Assembly (NCBI RefSeq): GCF_003013405.1
Contig: NZ_PXZL01000013.1
Coordinates: forward strand, 62,001 to 126,000
DNA from: Brevibacillus formosus
GTDB lineage: Bacteria; Bacillota; Bacilli; Brevibacillales; Brevibacillaceae
Length of the DNA: 64,000 nt
Direction: 5' to 3'
Positions 25,562 through 32,810 of this stretch are shown here, in pieces. Positions within the stretch are counted from its first letter, which is position 1. Each line of letters begins with the position of its first letter. The notes under the pieces were generated by a model. That model was not told the DNA's origin, searched no databases, and worked only from the letters and a program-made list of their open reading frames with translations. Position numbers and translations under genes: made by a program.

Positions 25562-26971
25562 ATGGAGATGGAAAAGGAAAAGCGCCGCGTAGGATTCGTT
25601 ACGGGTGGAGTGCTGATGGGGTTAATCTTGTCATCGTTGGATCAAACGATTGTCTCAACAGCCATGCCGACAATTACCAAAGAGCTGGGAGGTCTCTCTC
25701 TTTATAGCTGGGTGTTCGCCATTTATATGCTCACATCGACCACGAGCATGCCCATCTATGGGAAAATGGCAGACTTGTTTGGACCGAGAAAAATGTATTT
25801 GATCGGGTTGTTTCTGTTTCTCTTAGGATCTCTTCTGTGCGGCATGGCAGATTCCATGACGGGTCTGATTGCAGCGAGAGGAATCCAAGGCTTGGGCGCT
25901 GGGGCATTGATGCCGGTTGCGTTCATTATTGTGGGTGAGCTATATCCACCCGAAAAGAGAGGCAAATTTCAAGGCCTTTTCGGAGCTGTCTTTGCCATGA
26001 CGAGTATACTCGGTCCCTCTTTGGGAGGAATTCTCGTGGAGCATCTGCCATGGGGATGGATCTTCTTTATCAACCTTCCTATTGGTATCGCTGCCTTTTT
26101 GATCATTACCCTAGCCTTTCGTGAACAGCGGCACTACGATAAGAAGCCTGTCATCGACTGGTATGGGGTGATTAGCTTGAGTGCATCCATTATTCTCATC
26201 CTGCTGTCCCTTGTCATGGAGGGCAGGGAATACAAGATCGGGTTAGGGGGAGCAGGTATCTTACTTCTCGGCTTGTTCATCTGGATTGAAACCAAAGCAA
26301 AGGAGCCCCTGCTTCCGCTTTCCTTATTTCGCATCCCGGCCATTGGATATGGCAATCTTGTAGGATTCTTCGTGAGTGCCGCTTTGTTCGGGGCAATCGC
26401 ATACATTCCTCTGTTCGTCCAAGAGGTACGCGGTGCAAGTCCGTCAGAAGCTGGATTCCTTTTAGTGCCACTCATGTTGTCCGCGGCGATTTCTTCAACG
26501 GTTGGGGGGAGATGGATGGCAAAAGCTTCATTTCGAGCGATTCTAATTCCCAGCTTATTCATCATGGCGACAGGCTTTTTCCTTCTGAGCACGATTGATG
26601 TAGGGACAACCAACGCACAGCTCATCAGCTACATGATTGTCACAGGTCTAGGCATGGGGGCAATCTATCCGGCACTTGGTACAGCAGCACACAGCGCAGT
26701 AAAACCGCAAGATCGGGGCGTTGCCATGTCGACATCGCAATTATTTCGTTCCATTGGGGGGACGATTGGAATCAGTGTGTTTGGGAGCATCGTAGAATGG
26801 CGGATGCAGGCGGGATTGATTTTTAGTGAAGCTTTGCACGACGTCTTTATTACTGGTTTGATTCTGATTGGAATCAGTTTGATAGCCAGTGTCCGACTCG
26901 GCAATAGTCGATTACTCGACAAAGAACCCCGCCATTCGCATCCATCAAATAGCGGGGTTCCCAAACAATAG
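25562..26971 (+). CDS. MFS drug/proton antiporter, DHA2 (14-helix) type
   Basis: A 469-residue pump with about 14 membrane helices and the DHA2 motifs: motif C-like LDQTIVSTAMPTI in helix 1, motif A GKMADLFGPRKMY, and ARGIQGLGAGALMPV, then GPSLGGILVEHLPWGWIFFINLPIG. Such EmrB/QacA/LfrA-like proteins export diverse drugs by proton exchange. Start ATG 25562 behind AAAAGGGGAG; a TTG at 25523 is in frame but lacks a site. No regulator is adjacent. Confidence 0.92.
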   Translation: MEMEKEKRRVGFVTGGVLMGLILSSLDQTIVSTAMPTITKELGGLSLYSWVFAIYMLTSTTSMPIYGKMADLFGPRKMYLIGLFLFLLGSLLCGMADSMTGLIAARGIQGLGAGALMPVAFIIVGELYPPEKRGKFQGLFGAVFAMTSILGPSLGGILVEHLPWGWIFFINLPIGIAAFLIITLAFREQRHYDKKPVIDWYGVISLSASIILILLSLVMEGREYKIGLGGAGILLLGLFIWIETKAKEPLLPLSLFRIPAIGYGNLVGFFVSAALFGAIAYIPLFVQEVRGASPSEAGFLLVPLMLSAAISSTVGGRWMAKASFRAILIPSLFIMATGFFLLSTIDVGTTNAQLISYMIVTGLGMGAIYPALGTAAHSAVKPQDRGVAMSTSQLFRSIGGTIGISVFGSIVEWRMQAGLIFSEALHDVFITGLILIGISLIASVRLGNSRLLDKEPRHSHPSNSGVPKQ

Positions 26972-26973
26972 GT

Positions 26974-27228
26974 TTACGGTTTTTTATTCATGCCTTCCAT
27001 GGCCATCCGAACCATCTCTCTGACCATACTGCCGCCCAAGCGTCCTCCGATTCGACCGGCATCGTGAGAGGTTAACTGTCCATTATAGCCGGGCTGCAAT
27101 GGAACATGAATTTCTTCTGCGACCTCGAATTTGGCCTGCGCGGGATCAGCAACGTGTGCAACCTGCGCTTTTAGGGCGTCCAGTCCTTTTCTCGCCTCGG
27201 GGACAAGAGGGCGTTTGCGTCTGCTCAT
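26974..27228 (-). CDS. Alpha/beta-type small acid-soluble spore protein
   Basis: An 84-residue SASP. The N-terminal LVPEARKGLDALKAQVA and the C-terminal GRIGGRLGGSMVREMVRMA match the two conserved blocks that coat spore DNA and protect it from UV and heat. It is longer between the blocks than the major SspA/SspB proteins (insert HVADPAQAKFEVAEEIHVPLQ) and lacks a recognisable GPR cleavage site, so it is a divergent member. It follows yfkAB by 31 bp; RBS GAGGTGAT. Confidence 0.85.
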   Translation of the reverse strand: MSRRKRPLVPEARKGLDALKAQVAHVADPAQAKFEVAEEIHVPLQPGYNGQLTSHDAGRIGGRLGGSMVREMVRMAMEGMNKKP

Positions 27229-27259
27229 GGTAGATCACCTCACGCCCTAGTGTGCCCAA

Positions 27260-28375
27260 TTAGACGAGTGCTTTGCGCGAAGTAAAATCAGTCTCCTGAT
27301 AGTAAGTATTAGCAACGAGCAAGTTCGGTCCTGCACATCCAGCGGCAGGGCAGAAGCAATTGATCTTCTGGTTCAGCGTGTGTTCTTGCCATTTTTCAAA
27401 CATTGACTGAAGCTGATCGGTTTGAATGTTGCCCAATGGCTCTACATCCCCGAAATCAGTCACGATGACATCGCCGGTGAAAATGTTGATGTTAAGACGA
27501 TTGCGACCATCTGGATCATTGCGAGTCGTCACATTTTTCGCAGAGCGCAGTCTGCTGATCAATTCCCTGTCTGCTGCTTCAGGACTACAAGCGAAAAACG
27601 GAAGCGTCCCGAAAAGCATCCACAAATCTTCATTACGTACATCGAGCATCCGATGAATGGCTTGACGAAGCTCATCGAGTGAAAGGACATCCAGATCGCG
27701 GGCAAAATCACTCGCGTACATCGGGTGCACCTCATGTCGCTTGCTGCCCATCTCCTGAATCTGACGGTGGAGGGTAGCGAGCTTTGTCCATGTGCGATGA
27801 TTCAGCATCGTTTCGGCTGAGACAAATACACCTGCTTCCGAGAGCTTGCGTGCATTTTCCATCATCTCATGAAATTGTGCTTCCGCTCTTTTGATTGAAA
27901 CCGGCTGCCGTGCTTTTGCGTAAACAATATCATGGAATTCTTCGGGAGTAGACCAGTTCCACGAGATATGCATGACATCGATGTAAGGCAGGATCAACTC
28001 ATATCGAGAAAACGGCATAGACATGTTGGAGTTGATTTGGGTCCGCAGCCCACGATCTGCTGCATATTGTAGAATAGGCGCGATCACAGTTTTCACGGTG
28101 CGCTCGCTGTACATCGGTTCTCCGCCTGTTATACTGATAGTAAGCAGATCTTTTGCTTCATCGAGACGACGGAGTATGAGATCGACAGGGAGAGCGGGAT
28201 CGTCTTTGTATCGCAATGTATCACCAACCGCGCAATGCTCACAGCGGAGATTGCACAGATTCGTTACAGTAAACTCGACGCTGGTAAGTTTATAGGCGGG
28301 GGGTGTCGCATTGAACAACGGCTCCCATGGATCGTGTAAAGGTGTTAATGGTGTAGTTGGAACCATGCGGATCAA
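27260..28375 (-). CDS. yfkAB: Radical SAM/CxCxxxxC motif protein YfkAB
   Basis: A 371-residue radical SAM enzyme: CNLRCEHC cluster (C41, C45, C48), SAM-binding ISITGGEP, and the C-terminal CFCPAAGC (340-347), the extra cysteine motif that names the YfkAB family. Substrate is unknown to me. Frame opens at ATG 28393, but that ATG overlaps the AAGGAGG that precedes TTG 28375 by 8 bp, so the TTG start is preferred. A minus-strand TATAAT lies at 28413-28418. The spore protein gene follows on the same strand. Confidence 0.92.
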   Translation of the reverse strand: MIRMVPTTPLTPLHDPWEPLFNATPPAYKLTSVEFTVTNLCNLRCEHCAVGDTLRYKDDPALPVDLILRRLDEAKDLLTISITGGEPMYSERTVKTVIAPILQYAADRGLRTQINSNMSMPFSRYELILPYIDVMHISWNWSTPEEFHDIVYAKARQPVSIKRAEAQFHEMMENARKLSEAGVFVSAETMLNHRTWTKLATLHRQIQEMGSKRHEVHPMYASDFARDLDVLSLDELRQAIHRMLDVRNEDLWMLFGTLPFFACSPEAADRELISRLRSAKNVTTRNDPDGRNRLNINIFTGDVIVTDFGDVEPLGNIQTDQLQSMFEKWQEHTLNQKINCFCPAAGCAGPNLLVANTYYQETDFTSRKALV

Positions 28376-28452
28376 TTGTGAAACCTCCTTCATTCTGCGT
28401 ACAACTCAACCTATTATAACGACATTAGGGCGGAAGGAGAATAGCTAACGAG

Positions 28453-29136
28453 ATGATTATGGGGATGTCTTTTGGACGCGGTGTGCTTTTTCATGATCGT
28501 AATGTGCTGGCTTGCGCGGAAGTAAAAGACGGCGTGATTCATATGTGGGCGGAAAAAATCACATTGAAAACGATTGGGAAGCTCTGGTATCGAATATTTT
28601 TCTCCTTTCCGTGGTACTATCAATTGTTTCACCTCCTGCTTGCTGGTTATGTACTGGCAGCGATCTTGAAGCCTGACTGGGCCATCATCGATCCGATGTG
28701 GGCAGCTGTATACATCGCGGGCTTTCACTTCGTTTTTCCGAAAAAGATGAAAAAATTTCACGGTGCAGAACATAAAGTGTTTAGCTATGGGGGGAAGAAG
28801 TCGATAGCAGCACTGAAAGAGATTCAACGGGCAAATATCGTGAATGACGGTTGCTCGACGAATCTGGTCGTGTGGTTTTTTACGGGGTTCATTTTGTCTG
28901 TATTCTTTTTACCCTTGGAATGGAGCGTCGCATGCGGAGTAGCAGGACTGCTTGTTGGCATGCTCGGGGATCGCTACGTGCGTAAATATTTCGGTTTTCT
29001 TTACAAGCTGTCGGCTTTCTTTCAAAAATACAGCACGACCAAAGAACCGGATCGGCTTCATTTAGAGACAGCGATCCGCTCGTATATGCTATTTGAGCAC
29101 ATTCGCGAGGTAGATCGATTGCAGAATGCTTCGTAA
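28453..29136 (+). CDS. DUF1385-family membrane protein
   Basis: A 227-residue protein of the YqhQ-like DUF1385 group: FHGAEHKVFSYGGKKSI (102-118), then ANIVNDGCSTNLVV, with membrane helices at 57-72, 83-97 and 138-160. Function unknown. The AAGGAG at 28435 is 13 bp from ATG 28453, longer than usual, so the start is the least certain part of this call. Divergent from yfkAB. Confidence 0.82.
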   Translation: MIMGMSFGRGVLFHDRNVLACAEVKDGVIHMWAEKITLKTIGKLWYRIFFSFPWYYQLFHLLLAGYVLAAILKPDWAIIDPMWAAVYIAGFHFVFPKKMKKFHGAEHKVFSYGGKKSIAALKEIQRANIVNDGCSTNLVVWFFTGFILSVFFLPLEWSVACGVAGLLVGMLGDRYVRKYFGFLYKLSAFFQKYSTTKEPDRLHLETAIRSYMLFEHIREVDRLQNAS

Positions 29137-29138
29137 GG

Positions 29139-29176
29139 AAAAGCGGTGTTTCCACTATGGATACGCCGCTTTTTTT
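29139..29176 (+). terminator. Terminator of the DUF1385 gene
   Basis: AAAAGCGG (29139-29146) pairs with CCGCTTTT, then TTTTT. Confidence 0.85.
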
Positions 29177-29224
29177 GTTCCATGCAGGTCAGCAGCGTCA
29201 TTGAATCCTGAAAAAGTATTCATA

Positions 29225-29271
29225 AAAAACAGGGAGGATAGAAGGTGCATATGCGCCCTCGACCTCCCTTT
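29225..29271 (-). terminator. Terminator of the carbonic anhydrase operon
   Basis: Minus strand GGGAGG ... CCTCCCT then GTTTTTT; the inner part GGTGCATATGCGCC is also self-complementary, giving a long stem. Confidence 0.8.
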
Positions 29272-29279
29272 TCTTATTC

Positions 29280-29813
29280 CTACTCCCGTTCGAGCGGGCT
29301 TTCTTCCAGTTGGCGATACATCTTGCCTTTATCCACATACGATTGGCGAATGCGCACGAATTCTTTTAAGTCTTCCTCGTTAAGTTCGCGTTTTACTTTT
29401 GCTGGGTTGCCGACAACAAGCGAGCGAGGCGGCACCTTCATGCCTGGAGGAACGAGTGCACCTGCAGCAACCATCGCTTCTTCTCCGATTTCTGCACGAT
29501 CCAACACAATCGCGCCCATTCCGATCAATGCGCCGCGACGTACCACGCAGCTATGTAAAACGGCGTTATGTCCAACGGTCACCTCGTCTTCGAGGATTAA
29601 CGGGTTGTTCGGGCTTTGATGCAGGGTACTGTTGTCTTGTACACTGACGCGTTTTCCAATGATTGTCGGAGCGATGTCCCCGCGGATCACGGTGTTGTAC
29701 CAAATAGAAGAATCCTCGCCAATTTCGACATCGCCAGAAACGACGGAGCCTTTTGCCAGGAAAACAGTAGGGTGAATCTTCGGTTTGATGTTTTCAAATG
29801 ATAAGAGCAGCAT
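29280..29813 (-). CDS. Gamma-class carbonic anhydrase family protein
   Basis: A 177-residue left-handed beta-helix (hexapeptide repeat) protein. The three zinc histidines are H65 (STLHQS), H82 and H87 (GHNAVLHSC), with R44, D46 and Q59 conserved as in Cam/YtoA. The family either hydrates CO2 or acts as a carnitine/acyl-binding protein; activity of the Bacilli members is not settled. It is 14 bp downstream of the HesB-like gene and co-transcribed. RBS TAGGAGG. Confidence 0.9.
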   Translation of the reverse strand: MLLLSFENIKPKIHPTVFLAKGSVVSGDVEIGEDSSIWYNTVIRGDIAPTIIGKRVSVQDNSTLHQSPNNPLILEDEVTVGHNAVLHSCVVRRGALIGMGAIVLDRAEIGEEAMVAAGALVPPGMKVPPRSLVVGNPAKVKRELNEEDLKEFVRIRQSYVDKGKMYRQLEESPLERE

Positions 29814-29826
29814 AGTTACCTCCTAA

Positions 29827-30135
29827 TCAATGAGTAAGCGAGCAATCTGTTTGCATCGGGCGCGGATGGAAAATAGAGAAGCGGCCAGTTGCAGGATCGC
29901 AGTCGATGACTGTCCCAGATAGCTTGTCTATCTCATGTGTTTGATAAAAGAAGCGAATACCACTTATTTCTTGTTCGAGATCATGTTTTTCCGCTTCCGT
30001 AATGGCGATGCTATATGTATAGCTGCCACATCCCGTCGTAGTCGGGACGAGTCTGATTCCGAGCTGTTCAGCATCCGATTCGTCCGCAAACATTTGTGCA
30101 AGACGTACTGCCGCAGTTGGAGTAATGGTGATCAT
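29827..30135 (-). CDS. HesB/IscA-like protein
   Basis: A 102-residue protein with the HesB fold: ITPTAAVRLAQMF at the start and the central TTTGCGSYTYSIAI. Only C36 matches the three cysteines of true IscA/SufA carriers; the C-terminal CGC pair is missing, with C79 and C98 elsewhere. It may bind Fe-S clusters differently or not at all. RBS AAGGAGG; minus-strand TACAAT upstream near 30167. Confidence 0.8.
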   Translation of the reverse strand: MITITPTAAVRLAQMFADESDAEQLGIRLVPTTTGCGSYTYSIAITEAEKHDLEQEISGIRFFYQTHEIDKLSGTVIDCDPATGRFSIFHPRPMQTDCSLTH

Positions 30136-30201
30136 CGTCCTACCTCCTTATCGCCTATCTATTGTACTACAAATGGAACCTTTGTGACTTAAACCATATA
30201 T

Positions 30202-30280
30202 TTGCCTCATCGGCAAGGTAATGCTTTATTCGAGCTTAAAGCCCGTACCACTAAGGTACAGGCCACCACATTGTAAGCTC
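30202..30280. other. Compact three-stem structure in an intergenic gap
   Basis: TTGCC/GGCAA (30202-30216), an outer stem GAGCTTA/TAAGCTC (30232-30238, 30274-30280) and an inner stem GCCCGTACC/GGTACAGGC (30241-30249, 30255-30263). No T-run follows on either strand, so it is not a plain terminator. It lies between the MFS stop and the HesB-like start, both minus strand; a leader element or small RNA is possible. Confidence 0.4.
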
Positions 30281-30356
30281 AAACAACTATGTGTCCATTA
30301 TAAATGTTACTGTACAATTTCCCCGACATGATAAGCTCGCTTTATGAGGGGGAAGT

Positions 30357-31541
30357 TCATAAGTTTGTGTTCTGTTGTGCAACCTTTTCTTTTAACATAA
30401 CGATTAAAAATAGGGAAGCAAGGATGGAGATAGCCACGCTAATCGTACCCAACCATGTAATCGACGACAGGGAAACTTGCTCAACCGCAATGCCTCCGAT
30501 ACCTGCCCCTGCGGCCATCGAGAGCTGCATCATGGATTGATTAAGACCAAGCATGATCCCTGAATTATTCGGTGCAATCCGTACCAAATTAAACTGTTGC
30601 GTAGGCCCGGAAGACCATGCAGCGAAAGACCATAGTACCAAAATGGCGATAACTGTAAACGGTTGAGGCGAGATAGTGACAGTAACTGAAAGCAAAACGA
30701 GAGCTACAACGTGAAGGATCATTCCACCAAGTAAAGTGGGGGATACTCCCCATTTGTCAGTGCTGAAACCACCCAATTTGGAACCGATCAGACTAGCTAC
30801 GCCGAACGCCAATAAGGCTGCGCTCAACAAATTCTCATTCATGCCTGCGACTTCGAGAAGATAGGGTGAAATGTAGGTATATGCGAGGGAATACCCACCC
30901 AGCCAAAAGAACGTAATCGATAAGCCAAGTGCGACCTTCGGGTTTTTCAATAATGCTAACTGCTTAGACAGAGGTACCGGCTCATCCCCTTGCACTTGCG
31001 GGATCGTCCGGGACAGGACAAACATCGCCAGAAGTCCTGCCAGCGCAATGATACCGAAAACGGATTGCCATCCAAATGCAGCCGCCGCTGCGCGTCCGAG
31101 GGGAACACCAATGATTAATGATGCGGTAAATCCCATAATGACGGTTGCAATCGAGCTTGCCTGTTTACCTGCAGGAGCGATCCTGGACGCGATATCTAAC
31201 GCAGTCACAACAACCATTCCTGCTCCTAACGCCATGATCACACGGGCCAGGACAAACAATTCAAATTTCGGCATAGCGAATGACAGTATATTGGCTAACA
31301 CGAAAATACCTAGTGCACTAACGAGAAGCTTCTTTCTATCCATTTTCGCAGTTAGTGCCATCATGATCGGGGTGGAAATTGCATAAACAAATGAAAAAAT
31401 AGTAACAAGCTGACCCGCCGCTGTAATTGAGATACCCATGGTACTGGAGAGTTTATCAAGGATGCCTGATATCACGTACTCGGATGTCCCAACTAAAAAA
31501 CTAACCAATGCCAAAAAGTAAACCTTCCATGTATTCGACAT
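30357..31541 (-). CDS. MFS transporter, DHA1 (AraJ-like) type
   Basis: A 394-residue 12-helix exporter. Motif A is seen in ALTAKMDRKKLL, and the family's opening FLVGTSEYVISGILDKLSSTMGIS, RVIMALGAGMVVVTALDIASRIAP and PLGRAAAAAFGWQSVF are present. Likely exports sugars, drugs or small metabolites. ATG 31541 follows AGGAGTG. It is driven by a promoter-operator nearly identical to that of the ArsR gene upstream, so it is the probable target of that regulator. Confidence 0.9.
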   Translation of the reverse strand: MSNTWKVYFLALVSFLVGTSEYVISGILDKLSSTMGISITAAGQLVTIFSFVYAISTPIMMALTAKMDRKKLLVSALGIFVLANILSFAMPKFELFVLARVIMALGAGMVVVTALDIASRIAPAGKQASSIATVIMGFTASLIIGVPLGRAAAAAFGWQSVFGIIALAGLLAMFVLSRTIPQVQGDEPVPLSKQLALLKNPKVALGLSITFFWLGGYSLAYTYISPYLLEVAGMNENLLSAALLAFGVASLIGSKLGGFSTDKWGVSPTLLGGMILHVVALVLLSVTVTISPQPFTVIAILVLWSFAAWSSGPTQQFNLVRIAPNNSGIMLGLNQSMMQLSMAAGAGIGGIAVEQVSLSSITWLGTISVAISILASLFLIVMLKEKVAQQNTNL

Positions 31542-31618
31542 GTATTTCACTCCTGTTAAACTATTTGCATCTTTCATCAGATATGGTCCAATAACGCTGA
31601 ACTAAACTAAGAAATATT

Positions 31619-31646
31619 GATATATCGAGATATATCGAAATGTACT
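31619..31646 (-). promoter_or_regulatory. MFS promoter with ArsR-type operator
   Basis: Minus strand AGTACA (-35, 31646-31641), 16-bp spacer, TATATC (-10, 31624-31619). The spacer holds a dyad, ATATCGA-N6-TCGAAAT on the plus strand. It matches the regulator's own promoter at 19 of 22 positions with identical spacing. Confidence 0.65.
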
Positions 31647-31693
31647 TTTGAAATAAAACTGAATACTCCATGAAGCATTCAGCTTTATTTCGA

Positions 31694-31996
31694 TCATATT
31701 TGACTACTAAAAAAGGCTCCAATTTCACGTATTTTTTCTTCGTCCCTGGTATAATACGTGTATTTGCCAATACGCTCCGTCTTGATAAGGCCGGCTCGTT
31801 GGAGAATGGACAAATATTGGGATGCGGTTGATTGGGTCATATTCAATTTCTCAGTTATCTGGCTGACGCATACCCCGATTTTCCTCATATCAACTCCTTC
31901 ATGGGGCGTAAAATGTTTTTCAGGCTCTTTTAACCAATACAAAATTTGAAGTCTAGACTCGTTGGACAGCGCTTTGAAAATTTCAATTGGATCCAT
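31694..31996 (-). CDS. ArsR/SmtB-family transcriptional regulator
   Basis: A 100-residue winged-helix repressor starting MDPIEIFKALSNESRLQIL, with recognition helix MTQSTASQYLSILQRAGLI and wing ERIGKYTYYTRDEEKI. Between helices it carries the long insert HFTPHEGVDMRKIGVCV, a form seen in non-metal as well as metal sensors; only one Cys is present. ATG 32002 (MRM) is also possible. No ribosome site exists, but a promoter whose -10 ends at 32004 puts the transcript start at about the ATG, so the mRNA may be leaderless. Confidence 0.85.
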   Translation of the reverse strand: MDPIEIFKALSNESRLQILYWLKEPEKHFTPHEGVDMRKIGVCVSQITEKLNMTQSTASQYLSILQRAGLIKTERIGKYTYYTRDEEKIREIGAFFSSQI

Positions 31997-32003
31997 ACGC
32001 ATA

Positions 32004-32031
32004 ATTATATCGAGAATTATCGATATGTAAA
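32004..32031 (-). promoter_or_regulatory. Autoregulated ArsR promoter-operator
   Basis: Minus strand TTTACA (32031-32026), 16-bp spacer, TATAAT (32009-32004). The spacer is filled by a perfect dyad ATATCGA-N6-TCGATAT (32007-32026), so bound repressor would exclude RNA polymerase. Confidence 0.7.
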
Positions 32032-32088
32032 GACCTCCGACCGAAAATAACGAATAACCATACTCACTAACCTTCCAAATCCTGCTTG

Positions 32089-32117
32089 TTGACCATGTAT
32101 GAGGCATGTGATAGAGT
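32089..32117 (+). promoter_or_regulatory. rnpB promoter
   Basis: TTGACC (32089-32094), 17-bp spacer, TAGAGT (32112-32117), about 20 bp before the RNA. Confidence 0.65.
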
Positions 32118-32137
32118 AAATGTTACTGATTCTGATG

Positions 32138-32543
32138 TGCAGGAAATGTGGGTAGTCGCTGCTGCAATCGTTTCGACGATTGGCGGTAGAGGAAAGTCCA
32201 GGCTCGCCCAGGCTGAGATGCCTGGAGTGTTCGTACCTGGTGCAAGCCAGGGCAGTGAGGTGTTAAGCCTTGCTGACGGCGTGGAAAGGGCTCTCTCTGA
32301 GGCCCGAGTACGCTGAAAGTGCCACAGAAACGTAGCTTTTCTGGCGACAGAAAAGATGGAACGCGGTAAACCCTGCGAGCGAGAAACCCAAATTAGGTAG
32401 GGGAACCGTCCTGAAGGAATCAAACGGAAAGGACGGATGGTATCTTCGGATGCCATAGATAGATGGCTACCGCTCTTGGTGCGAGGGATTGCCCCGCTTG
32501 AAGCACGGGAGAGACAGAACCTGGCTTATAGCATTTCCTGCTG
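32138..32543 (+). ncRNA. rnpB: RNase P RNA
   Basis: The catalytic RNA of RNase P, which trims the 5' leader of tRNA precursors. Conserved blocks are present in order: GAGGAAAGTCC, TGAAAGTGCCACAG, GGAACGCGGTAAACCC, GCGAGAAACCCAAAT, GGTAGGGGAACC, AGATAGATGG, and the 3' block ACAGAACCTGGCTTATAG. The ends GCAGGAAATG (from 32139) and CATTTCCTGC (to 32541) form helix P1, which fixes the limits to a few bases. The layout is like the B. subtilis type. Short ORFs across it are spurious. Confidence 0.95.
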
Positions 32544-32555
32544 GAATGAAACGTA

Positions 32556-32585
32556 AAACCACCTGACCTCAGGTGGTTTTTTTAC
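32556..32585 (+). terminator. rnpB terminator
   Basis: AAACCACCTGA, CC, TCAGGTGGTTT, then TTTT. Confidence 0.85.
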
Positions 32586-32660
32586 GTTCTGCGAAATATC
32601 GTTAACCCGCTACTTATCAATGATTGAAACACAGTGGAATGATTTACCGTGAACAAGCTT

Positions 32661-32689
32661 TGAAACTTTTTGGGATATCTTGTCGTCTA
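32661..32689 (+). promoter_or_regulatory. ECF-sigma-type promoter of the SLH protein gene
   Basis: TGAAAC (32661-32666) followed by TTTTT, 17-bp spacer, CGTCTA (32684-32689). This is the -35/-10 pair of sigmaM/W/X-type promoters. The transcript would start near 32696, 115 bp before the start codon. Confidence 0.6.
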
Positions 32690-32810
32690 AAAAGAGCATT
32701 CGGCCGAAGAAAACAGTTCTACTGTGGACTATTCCATCATTTCTTCAAATGGGAGTGTCTGCTGGAGAGAATGAACTGATAACACTGTTACATTGATGGA
32801 GGGGTTTATT

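Noticed and set aside
32067-32456. Open frames on both strands over the RNase P RNA (129 aa minus, 76 aa plus, 137 aa minus from 32107)
   Set aside because: They overlie conserved rnpB blocks; the 137-aa frame is only the ArsR gene extended upstream past its real start.
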